A stretch of DNA of 64,000 nt from CAYLMG01 sp964493425. GTDB lineage: Bacteria; Planctomycetota; Phycisphaerae; Sedimentisphaerales; Anaerobacaceae. The position numbers and the translations under genes were made by a program. Within the stretch, counting starts at the first letter, position 1, and the number at the start of each line of letters is the position of its first letter. The notes below the pieces were generated by a model. The model made no database searches. It was given only the letters and a program-made list of their open reading frames with translations, and was not told where the DNA came from. Location of the stretch: contig CAZBMW010000004.1 of NCBI GenBank assembly GCA_964493425.1, positions 62,001 through 126,000 on the forward strand. The letters are read 5' to 3'. Of the stretch, positions 54,001 through 60,557 are shown piece by piece.

Positions 54001-54636
54001 ACAGTCTCCGTCAAAATCCGCAACTGCTTTATTTTTATCGACACAGCGAACCGGCTTAAACGTTATATCGTCAATATAAATCGTCCCTGTTCCTCCCGGC
54101 TGCTCATTCGTAGCGTCACCGACACCTATCTCAATTGAGGACACCGCCTGAAGGCGAAACGCCGGATTCTCCTGTAAAAATTCATCAAGGTCTATGTCCC
54201 ATCTCTGCCAGTACTCATTCTTCAAATCATTTGCATCACCGTCATATTTAACTGCTGCCGTGCTCGGTATCCAGTCATCATCCTCGATAACAACATATAA
54301 TTTGTCTGCATCGTTGCCGGCACTACCCCTGAAATAAATTGATATAGATTCCATTTCATCCAGCGTCCAATCGCTATTCGAATCGAACACCATTTTGGCG
54401 GCCGAATAGTAATCGCCGCTGTCGTTATCAAAGTCAAGTTCCATTGACTTGGCGCTTTTATGAGCTATATCAGTGGAAAGTGTCACTGCAGCCGAACCAA
54501 TGGCTGACCAGATGTCGTTCAACTCAACGCTGTCATTATAACTTTCAAAATCCTCACCTGTAAAAGTCTCCGCCTGAACGATTAAACCTGCGAAAAAACA
54601 CAAAAGAAGCGCGGAGAAAAAATAGCGTCTAGACAT
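51064..54636 (-). CDS. Large exported GH127 beta-L-arabinofuranosidase-type protein
   Basis: This 1190-residue exported enzyme has a signal peptide (RRYFFSALLLCFFAGLIVQA) and a carbohydrate-binding-like jelly-roll (about 25-190). A dockerin-like duplet (DFDGDCDVDENDLKYLVDRW … SVDFKDYKIVAGKW) lies inside the chain at about 205-255. Then come a GH127 catalytic domain (about 265-870), a LamG-like domain (MQGYWKLDESSG to about 1080) and a C-terminal fibronectin-like domain. The GH127 zinc/cysteine site is complete: E560, E575-T-C577, and C642-C643 (numbered from the ATG at 54636). GAGGA precedes that ATG; the longer open frame to 54708 lacks such support. It probably trims arabinofuranose from plant or algal glycans. 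Confidence 0.88.
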   Translation of the reverse strand: MSRRYFFSALLLCFFAGLIVQAETFTGEDFESYNDSVELNDIWSAIGSAAVTLSTDIAHKSAKSMELDFDNDSGDYYSAAKMVFDSNSDWTLDEMESISIYFRGSAGNDADKLYVVIEDDDWIPSTAAVKYDGDANDLKNEYWQRWDIDLDEFLQENPAFRLQAVSSIEIGVGDATNEQPGGTGTIYIDDITFKPVRCVDKNKAVADFDGDCDVDENDLKYLVDRWLGTDYAADLIEDMSVDFKDYKIVAGKWLDEYENWPVPLDTDNFLTPVDFTDVDITGGLWAERMETDRTVTIPHIIQKCIDTGRIDNFKLAGGLISGSHQGSYPFDDTDPYKTLEAASYRLALNYDAALDATMDEWITYFDAAMEEDGYLYTCRTNGAHSGWTGPERWSNLGSSHELYCMGHFYEAAVAHYNATGKTSLLNLAQENAELLFDTFNEDGLLIPPGHQEIEIGLMKMYHTLGDQRYFDLAKFYCDQRGNAEGHSLYGTYSQDHVPLVEQDEGVGHAVRAGYFYTGAADVARVNLDQDYMNAIIKVWNNIVNCKTYITGGLGQPGGPEGFTVDYDLGNNSYCETCASLAFAKWNHRMFLLTGDGKYLDMMEKSMHNNILSGLSLSGDHFFYPNKLESSGDTRPDWYTCACCPPHLAKYIMSIGGYAYAHNDQAVYVNLYMNGTAQIQLASNTVNLSVDTNYPWDGDVEVTVNPAQSENFPVYLRIPGWARNIPMPGNLYGYMNDCNESVTIEINGSPVEYDMVKGFARIDRVWSSGDTIELVFPMPVRKVIAHPYVTADVGLVAVQRGPVVYCAEGIDNGGSVFDLVVDEDVEFTATYEPGTLNGVTVLYGTETEITLVPYYTWANRGSTPMKVWFGEYDFDVSEGEMQGYWKLDESSGTTASDSSGKGMNGTCMNGLSFTSDSVSGVFDGAINFDGTGEYIDLPDGFADFSKGVTISVWAYPTAEQYYSRFIDLGNGSESDNILFGREGTSDNLFFEIWEGGSNGGRVVGSDAIELDKWQMFTATVDASGNTVIYKDAQVAGYGTTGVANNVTRTANYIGRSNWGADAYYQGYMDEVRVFDYAMDANGVQALYEGGRAENPSPAQGSTGISTSSLSLSWIPGAAAVKFDVYLGTDYDTVANATDTSPERVSRQSGTTYIHNSLLDPATTYFWRIDGLTDSNDVVAGKGVVWNFTTAE

Positions 54637-54854
54637 AAATATCCTCACCCTAATTTTTAATGAGCCTCCTTTGCTAATAGTTCGCAAAAGGCAGGCACCA
54701 AAGCACATTCTTTCCTCACTTTTTGCACATGTATATTATACCCGAAATAAGCGTAATTTTCAAGGAGATTCAAACACGCGAATTTTACACCAATTTCCTA
54801 TAATAAACCTGCTCTTTACAAATCCTCAGGCCGCCTATATCATATCGAAAAGCT

Positions 54855-54926
54855 GCCGATGTAGCTCAATGGTAGAGCACGGCTTTCGTAAAGCCGGGGT
54901 TGAGGGTTCGACTCCCTCCGTCGGCT
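54855..54926 (+). tRNA. tRNA-Thr (anticodon CGT)
   Basis: 72-nt cloverleaf. Acceptor GCCGATG/CGTCGGC, D arm GCTC…GAGC, anticodon stem CGGCT/AGCCG with loop TTCGTAA (anticodon CGT), T loop TTCGACT, discriminator T. No CCA; TTTTT follows directly. Confidence 0.96.
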
Positions 54927-55007
54927 TTTTAAAAATGAAAAGATAAAAATTAAAATTTCAAAATTTTTATACTCCGCAATTCAAACTCTGAAACAGAAAG
55001 AAAATTT

Positions 55008-56690
55008 TTGAAATCAAAAAGTTTAACGAAATATCTAATAGCGCTCATCATTTTCAGCGTCATTTGCACGCTAACCTTTTTCTTTGCGCCCCCTGCCAGC
55101 CGCCATTTGTGGTATAGCATAATCCCGCCCGTCCTTGCAATACTGCTTGCCTTTGTCACCCACAACGTCCTGCTCAGTTTGGGAATAGCAATAATCGTTG
55201 GCGGCCTGCTAACACAAGCTCAGGTTTATACCTCAAATCCCATCGCAATTTTAGCAGCACTGAAAACAACCGCTACGTTTGTAACAGGCTCAGTCGCAAG
55301 CACAGAGAACCTCTGGATTCTCAGCTTCGTCGTTCTTATCTTCATTATGCTGAAAATCCTCATCGTCAGCGGCGGCTTTAACGGCCTGGTAAGGTTAACT
55401 GCAAAAATAGTTACAGGCGAAAAAACCGCTCAGCTCATAACCGCATTTCTCGGCGTCTGCTTCTTTATAGATGATTACGCCAACGCAATTATCGTCGGCT
55501 CGGCAATGAGACCCATCACTGACCGCTTTCGCATCAGCCGCGAAAAGCTTGCCTTCATTGTCGATGCAACCAGCGCACCGGTCACAGGCCTAGCCGTAAT
55601 CAGCACCTGGATTGCAACCGAAGTAAGCCTCTTCGAAGCTGTCTCAAACGAGCTTGGCATAAACAAAAGCGGTTACTCTATGTTCTTCGATGCAATCCAG
55701 TTCAGGTTTTACTGTGTAATGATGCTCATCTTTATGTTCCTGCATATCCTGATGAACGTCGATTTCGGCCCAATGAAAACCGCAGAAAAAAATGCAGGCA
55801 ATGGCGGCAATTTCGATATTCCAAAAAACAATTCCAACAACACGTCTTCTGACGCGATCGGTACTCAAAGAATGGGCAAGCCTATCAGCGCAATTGTCCC
55901 CATCGTCGGGCTCTTGATATTCCACATAACTGCCCTCTGGTTAGGAGGTGGCGGCCTAGAAAAAATCTCAAGTGGCTTATCACCTGTGAGCCTCGCCTAC
56001 TGGCGGCAGACAATCTCCGACGCCGACAGTACAAAAATATTGGCCTTTTCGTCGACATTCGGCATCTGCCTGGCTGCCATTTTTGCACTCTTCGTCGAAA
56101 AAATAAAAATTACCGCTATTCTCAAAGCAGCACTGGCAAGCCTTAAGAATAGTTACCTGCCCGTATCAATCCTGATACTGGCCTGGTCGCTGAAAAAGGC
56201 CTGTGACCTGCTGGGCACAGGCGAATTTCTCATCTCGGTACTCGCTGACAATATCCCGCCTTTACTCTTTCCCGCTCTTGTTTTTCTCGTCGCCTCAATT
56301 ACAAGTTTTGCAACAGGGACAAGCTGGGGGACAATGGCTATACTTATTCCAACAGCGATACCTGTCGCTTTTGCCCTTGACGGCAATTCCTACGGCCTTA
56401 CAACGATGATTTCTCTCGGCGCCGTACTCGACGGCGCCATCTTCGGCGACCACTGCTCGCCGATTTCCGACACCACCATTCTAAGCTCAATTGCAAGCCA
56501 ATGCGATCACATCCAGCACGTCCGCACTCAACTGCCTTACAGTCTGTCCGTAGCTGCTCTTGCCTTTATTTGCGGCTATCTGCCCGCAGCTCTGGGACTC
56601 AAGTGGATATGGACGATTGTATTAGCTCTGGTAATTATGTTTAGTTTTTTAGCTATACTTAAAAAAGTAAACAGAAAAATTTCCTTGTAG
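55008..56690 (+). CDS. Na+/H+ antiporter, NhaC family
   Basis: This 560-residue polytopic membrane protein has about 12 hydrophobic segments. NhaC-family landmarks include LGVCFFIDDYANAIIVGSAMRPITD, FIVDATSAPVTGLAVISTWI, ITSFATGTSWGTMAILIPTAIPVA and ILDGAIFGDHCSPISDTTIL-like VLDGAIFGDHCSPISDTTIL. It should exchange sodium for protons, or possibly a carboxylate/amine as in some relatives. The start is a TTG with a weak purine run upstream. It stands between tRNA-Thr and larE. Confidence 0.9.
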   Translation: MKSKSLTKYLIALIIFSVICTLTFFFAPPASRHLWYSIIPPVLAILLAFVTHNVLLSLGIAIIVGGLLTQAQVYTSNPIAILAALKTTATFVTGSVASTENLWILSFVVLIFIMLKILIVSGGFNGLVRLTAKIVTGEKTAQLITAFLGVCFFIDDYANAIIVGSAMRPITDRFRISREKLAFIVDATSAPVTGLAVISTWIATEVSLFEAVSNELGINKSGYSMFFDAIQFRFYCVMMLIFMFLHILMNVDFGPMKTAEKNAGNGGNFDIPKNNSNNTSSDAIGTQRMGKPISAIVPIVGLLIFHITALWLGGGGLEKISSGLSPVSLAYWRQTISDADSTKILAFSSTFGICLAAIFALFVEKIKITAILKAALASLKNSYLPVSILILAWSLKKACDLLGTGEFLISVLADNIPPLLFPALVFLVASITSFATGTSWGTMAILIPTAIPVAFALDGNSYGLTTMISLGAVLDGAIFGDHCSPISDTTILSSIASQCDHIQHVRTQLPYSLSVAALAFICGYLPAALGLKWIWTIVLALVIMFSFLAILKKVNRKISL

Positions 56691-56763
56691 ATTAAATAGC
56701 CCTCACAATTTACAAACAAACAAATTAACGCTATCATCAGTAAAAATAACAAGGCCGAAAACT

Positions 56764-57579
56764 ATGACTATCCGCCAGAAATATAAATCGTTGCAAAAAA
56801 TCTTAAAAAAGCTCGACAGAGTTGTCGTGGCCTATTCAGGCGGGGTGGACAGCACATTCCTGTTAAAAGCAGCCCTTGATACGCTCGGCACCAAAAACGT
56901 TCTCGCCTGCATCGCTGCAGGACCCTCACTCCCCGAAAGTCAGTACAAGCAAGCCCTTAAAATCGCAAAGAAAATCGGCGCGAAAATCTTAACCGTCGAA
57001 CCAAAAGAAATGGGAGATTTAAAATTCACCGCCAACAAACCCGACCGATGCTACCACTGCAAAACTCACCTGATGAAGCTTTTAACAAAAATTGCAAAAG
57101 ACAGGGATTTCAATAAAGTCATTTGCGGCCATAATTACGACGACAAAGACGACTATCGACCGGGCCAGCTTGCAATAAATAAATACAAAATCATATGTCC
57201 ACTTGCAGATGTGAAAATGACAAAAAATGATATTCGCAAATTGAGCAGAAAATTAAATCTTCCCACTGCAAATTTACCCGCCTCGCCCTGTCTTGCATCG
57301 CGAATAAGTTATAACCTGCCAATCACTACAGAAAGATTGAAACAAATCGAGCAGGCCGAGGATTTTTTAAGAAAGCTCGGCCTTGCCGAATTTCGCGTTC
57401 GTCATCACGATACAATCGCCCGAATTGAAGTCCACCCCGAAGATTTCAACAAAATTACAAAAGAGCCCACCCGCTCAAAGATAATCAAAAAAATCAAATC
57501 TCTCGGCTTCAAATACGTAACAATCGATTTACAGGGCTTCCGCTCCGGTTCACTGAACGAAACACTGAACCTCAAATGA
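56764..57579 (+). CDS. larE: LarE, sulfur transferase of nickel-pincer cofactor synthesis
   Basis: LarE adenylylates the LarB product and inserts sulfur to make the dithiocarboxylic pincer. The 271-residue protein has the PP-loop SGGVDS (25-30). It carries C96-x2-C99 in DRCYHCK and C176 in SPCLASRI. The single Cys176 position is the sacrificial residue of the Lactiplantibacillus enzyme; LarE proteins with all three cysteines bind a [4Fe-4S] cluster and can use external sulfide. This one has the three-Cys set. AAGG lies about 9 nt upstream. larB is 12 kb upstream; larC is not seen. Confidence 0.92.
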   Translation: MTIRQKYKSLQKILKKLDRVVVAYSGGVDSTFLLKAALDTLGTKNVLACIAAGPSLPESQYKQALKIAKKIGAKILTVEPKEMGDLKFTANKPDRCYHCKTHLMKLLTKIAKDRDFNKVICGHNYDDKDDYRPGQLAINKYKIICPLADVKMTKNDIRKLSRKLNLPTANLPASPCLASRISYNLPITTERLKQIEQAEDFLRKLGLAEFRVRHHDTIARIEVHPEDFNKITKEPTRSKIIKKIKSLGFKYVTIDLQGFRSGSLNETLNLK

Positions 57580-57585
57580 ATTATT

Positions 57586-58545
57586 TTAAACCAGCTCTTT
57601 CCCCAAAGCTGCAGCGCCGATTATACCCGAATCCTCGCCCAGAGTAGCAAAGCAAATCTCAACCGCTTCTTTTTTCAGCTTCCATATCTGCCGGTCGAAA
57701 TAATCCTTAATCCTGTCCAACAATATGTCACCGGCATTAATCATTCCGCCTGAAAAGACTATTTTTTTCGGCTCAGTTGTGTGCAGCATATTGATACAAA
57801 GAATCGCAAGCACATTGGCGGTCTCATCGGTGATTTTCTTCGCAAGAGCATCACCTTTTTTCAAATGCTCATAAACATCCTTACAGCTTATCTCACCATT
57901 CTCATCGAGCACTTTTTTTAGGCTCGATTCCGCACCTGCCTGAACCGCCTCCGCAGCCCTTTTAGCTGTCGAGCTTGCCGATGCATAGGCCTCGGCGCAG
58001 CCCTTCTGGCCACAATTGCACAACCTGCCGCCCGGGTAAATTATGATATGGCCCAGCTCAGCTCCGTTACCGCCGGCCCCCTGTATCAATTTACCATCAC
58101 AGATAATACCGCCTCCGATTCCCGTGCCTAACGTAAAAAATACCATATCGCTGACATCTTTGCCCGCCCCTACGGTAAACTCACCGAAGCAGGCAACATT
58201 GGCATCATTATCAAACGCAACAGGACAATTCAAAGCGTCACTCAACATTTGCCTGATTGGCACATTTTTGAATGCCGGCATATTGGTCGAATTGATTATT
58301 ATACCTTTCCTGTAGTCAGCCGGACCCGGTGTCCCAATGCCAGCCGCTGCAATGTCTTCTGGATTAAATCCGGCCTCTTTGACAAGGCTAATGATTGCAT
58401 CAGTCATCCGCTCAACGACAACCTCCGGCCCCATATCCGCTTCGGTCGCTACCGATACCTTGCGCAAAAGATTAAGCTCGCGATTAAAGCAACCGACCTT
58501 GATATTCGTCCCGCCCAAATCAATTCCAATAAGTATCTCGCTCAT
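57586..58545 (-). CDS. ROK family glucokinase-like kinase
   Basis: This 319-residue ROK sugar kinase has the ATP phosphate loop GIDLGGTNIKVG, IGTPGPADY, AFDNDANVACFGE with the catalytic Asp, LGTGIGGGII and the zinc motif GHIIIYPGGRLCNCGQKGCAE. It is most likely a glucokinase, though ROK kinases also use other hexoses. The start at 58545 fits the family; an ATG six codons earlier is possible and has AGGA close by. It is 36 nt downstream of galE and separated by the iterated-word element. Confidence 0.88.
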   Translation of the reverse strand: MSEILIGIDLGGTNIKVGCFNRELNLLRKVSVATEADMGPEVVVERMTDAIISLVKEAGFNPEDIAAAGIGTPGPADYRKGIIINSTNMPAFKNVPIRQMLSDALNCPVAFDNDANVACFGEFTVGAGKDVSDMVFFTLGTGIGGGIICDGKLIQGAGGNGAELGHIIIYPGGRLCNCGQKGCAEAYASASSTAKRAAEAVQAGAESSLKKVLDENGEISCKDVYEHLKKGDALAKKITDETANVLAILCINMLHTTEPKKIVFSGGMINAGDILLDRIKDYFDRQIWKLKKEAVEICFATLGEDSGIIGAAALGKELV

Positions 58546-58584
58546 CCACAATCCGAAATTCATCCTGTAAACTAAAAACTAAAG

Positions 58585-58603
58585 ACTAAAAACTCAACAC
58601 TAA
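58585..58603. repeat. Post-stop intergenic word, copy B
   Basis: ACTAAAAACTCAACACTAA, identical to 8664-8682. It overlaps the galE stop codon and, with flanking ACTAAAGACT-type words, fills the galE/ROK spacer. Confidence 0.65.
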
Positions 58604-59583
58604 TCAGGATAGCCGTTAGGAAACTTATTGTGCCACTGCCACGCCGTAGCAACAATACTTTCGAGCTCGGAATATTTTCTCTGCCAGCCGAGCTGCCGCT
58701 CCGCCCTGCTCGCATCGCTTGTCAGTACCGGCGGGTCTCCCTGCCTTCTGTCGGCCTCAACAATCTTAAAATCCTTTCCCGAAACTTTTCGAACCGTATT
58801 TATAACCTCGCGAACAGAATAGCCCCTGCCGTTGCCGAGATTATAAATCAACTCTCTCGACTCATCGAGCCTCTCAAGCGCAAGTAGGTGCGCCCGGCAC
58901 AAATCCTCGATATGAATATAGTCCCTGACACACGTCCCGTCTGGTGTGTCGTAATCAGTACCGAAGATTTTTACACTGTCACGCCTGCCCATCGCCGCCT
59001 GAATCGTAAGTGGAATAAGATGTGATTCCGGCCTGTGGTCTTCACCAAGTGAACTGTCAAAACCGGCACCTGCCGCGTTAAAATATCTAAGAGATGCATA
59101 CCGAAGTTTTCCCGCCCTGCTCTGCCAGTGACACATCTGCTCACAGCAAAGTTTCGTCTGACCGTACGGATTAATGGGCTTCGTCGGCAAATCCTCGGTC
59201 GCAGGAATGCGCTCAGGTACGCCATACACCGCCGCCGTGCTGCTGAACACAAACTTCTCGACGCCCACTGCTTCCATCGCGGCCAAAACCGTACGTGTGC
59301 CACATACGTTATTATGATAATACCCCAAAGGCTGCTCAACGGATTCAGCTACATCAATAAACGCCGCAAAGTGCATAACAGCCTCGATTTCGAATCTCTT
59401 CAGTGTCACAACAAGCAGCTCGTAATCATCTAAATCGCCGTCGACAAATTTTAGACCCTTAATCGCCGCCTTATGCCCCTTACCCAGATTGTCATAAACG
59501 ACCGGCTCCTGCCCCCCCGCCGCAAGCATCGCAGCCATATTGCTGCCTATGTAACCCGCACCACCGCAAACTAATACTCTCAT
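58600..59583 (-). CDS. galE: UDP-glucose 4-epimerase
   Basis: GalE is an NAD-dependent epimerase that interconverts UDP-glucose and UDP-galactose. The 327-residue product has the Rossmann loop VCGGAGYIGSN, the catalytic Ser/Thr in VFSSTAAVYG, the Y-x3-K motif NPYGQTKL, TPDGTCVRDYIHIEDL and ILTSDASRAERQLGW-like PVLTSDASRAERQLGW. AAGG lies just before the ATG. It starts 10 nt after the lipoprotein gene and precedes the ROK kinase, an apparent hexose unit. Confidence 0.94.
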   Translation of the reverse strand: MRVLVCGGAGYIGSNMAAMLAAGGQEPVVYDNLGKGHKAAIKGLKFVDGDLDDYELLVVTLKRFEIEAVMHFAAFIDVAESVEQPLGYYHNNVCGTRTVLAAMEAVGVEKFVFSSTAAVYGVPERIPATEDLPTKPINPYGQTKLCCEQMCHWQSRAGKLRYASLRYFNAAGAGFDSSLGEDHRPESHLIPLTIQAAMGRRDSVKIFGTDYDTPDGTCVRDYIHIEDLCRAHLLALERLDESRELIYNLGNGRGYSVREVINTVRKVSGKDFKIVEADRRQGDPPVLTSDASRAERQLGWQRKYSELESIVATAWQWHNKFPNGYPD

Positions 59584-59593
59584 CCCAACCTTT

Positions 59594-60163
59594 CTATTTC
59601 TTAGCTGCCTTTTTTTCTATCCGTTGTAAAATCGCGGTTGCGAGTTCCTCATCATTACCCAGCTCAATCCACCGCTTCAGCTCCGCCTCAAGCCCCAGCC
59701 TCAATACCGAGGTTCTCATCCTCTGGCCTGTAATCCTGTCATATTTAATATTGACGCCTTTTTCCGCAGGCTCAGACAGACTAAGCCTCTCGACGATAAC
59801 CCGGCAATTGATGCAGACCTCCTGCGGCTCTTCTGCAATCCTCAGCTCCACTGTCCTGCGAATGCTGTGCAGACTGGCCTCAGTACTATTCAAAGAGCCT
59901 ACATTATCTTTTCGCCAGAACTCAAAAAACTGCCCTCCCGCCAGAGGCCTGCTCAGCACATAGCCCAGCTCAGGCTCAGACTTTGCTACCGTAAAATTCA
60001 AATCGCGCAGAACCGCCTCCGATACCTCGACCGCCTTAACTCTATCGAGGCCTCTCAGGCAAATCTGCTCAATATTCCTTACACCAGCCGGCTGACCGCA
60101 ACCCGCAAATACAAAAAAACCGCAAACCAGAACAACTATCAATAGCTTATGAACTGTTTTCAT
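59594..60163 (-). CDS. Lipoprotein of unknown function
   Basis: This is a 189-residue predicted lipoprotein with lipobox VFAGC (Cys22). The mature part (about 30-180) is an alpha/beta domain: a helix (DRVKAVEVSEAVLRDLNFTV), beta strands around VLSRPLAGGQFFEFW and RRTVELRIAEEPQEVCINCRVIVERL, then C-terminal helices. Similar small planctomycete lipoproteins exist but no function is known. GGAAGGA lies before the ATG. It heads the galE-ROK group on the minus strand and diverges from leuA. Confidence 0.78.
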   Translation of the reverse strand: MKTVHKLLIVVLVCGFFVFAGCGQPAGVRNIEQICLRGLDRVKAVEVSEAVLRDLNFTVAKSEPELGYVLSRPLAGGQFFEFWRKDNVGSLNSTEASLHSIRRTVELRIAEEPQEVCINCRVIVERLSLSEPAEKGVNIKYDRITGQRMRTSVLRLGLEAELKRWIELGNDEELATAILQRIEKKAAKK

Positions 60164-60207
60164 TTTTATCCTTCCTTCCTCAACCGGGCCTACAAAGAAG
60201 CCGATAC

Positions 60208-60219
60208 GGCCGCAAGGCC
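60208..60219. repeat. GCAA-loop hairpin in the galE-group/leuA divergent region
   Basis: GGCC-GCAA-GGCC (60208-60219) is a perfect short hairpin with a GNRA-type tetraloop upstream of the lipoprotein gene. A larger one with the same loop, TTGCGCC-GCAA-GGCGCAA, lies at 60413-60430 in the leu leader. Confidence 0.4.
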
Positions 60220-60314
60220 TTAAAAAAAACTTAACGAATTATAATAACCGTCGCAGCTAACCTCAAGAACCAATTATTTTTTGTCGAGAAGTCTATTTCG
60301 ACGCAAAAAAATAC

Positions 60315-60342
60315 TTGCAATGGACTTATCGCTTTGTATAAT
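60315..60342 (+). promoter_or_regulatory. leu operon promoter
   Basis: TTGCAA (60315-60320), a 16-nt spacer and consensus TATAAT (60337-60342). The expected +1 (60349-60350) falls on the ATG of the leucine-rich leader ORF. The leader to leuA is about 208 nt. Confidence 0.72.
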
Positions 60343-60349
60343 AATAAAT

Positions 60350-60433
60350 ATGAAACAAAATCATACAGTTTGTTCTTCATTCACCCGGCTGTCAGGCCTG
60401 GAGTTGCTCCTTTTGCGCCGCAAGGCGCAATAA
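60350..60433 (+). CDS. Leucine-rich leader peptide of the leu operon
   Basis: This is a 27-codon ORF whose product reads MKQNHTVCSSFTRLSGLELL then LLRRKAQ. Six of 27 residues are Leu and four are consecutive (codons TTG CTC CTT TTG at 60404-60415). The ATG coincides with the predicted transcription start, so it would be translated leaderlessly. The last codons form the hairpin TTGCGCC-GCAA-GGCGCAA (60413-60430). After the TAA, 60431-60470 contain about 11 C and one G, a bias typical of Rho-loading sites. It resembles enterobacterial leuL in design (four Leu in a row), not in sequence. It is probably a leucine-supply sensor by ribosome stalling. Confidence 0.65.
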   Translation: MKQNHTVCSSFTRLSGLELLLLRRKAQ

Positions 60434-60470
60434 ACACACTACATACACATACTATCCCGATTTCTTTTTT
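60413..60470 (+). promoter_or_regulatory. Candidate attenuator of the leu operon
   Basis: A 7-bp hairpin with GCAA loop (60413-60430) overlaps the leucine codons and stop of the leader ORF. It is followed by a C-rich, G-poor tract that ends in TTTCTTTTTTTT (60461-60472). No stable stem lies directly before that T run, so a classical intrinsic terminator is not clear; Rho-dependent control is the better guess. Confidence 0.45.
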
Positions 60471-60557
60471 TTCGCATAAATTCGTAGAATTTTTGCTTCT
60501 ATTCGTGCATAATAACTGTTTTAAGTTCCGATTAGCAAAAAACTTGGAGTAAGAAAA

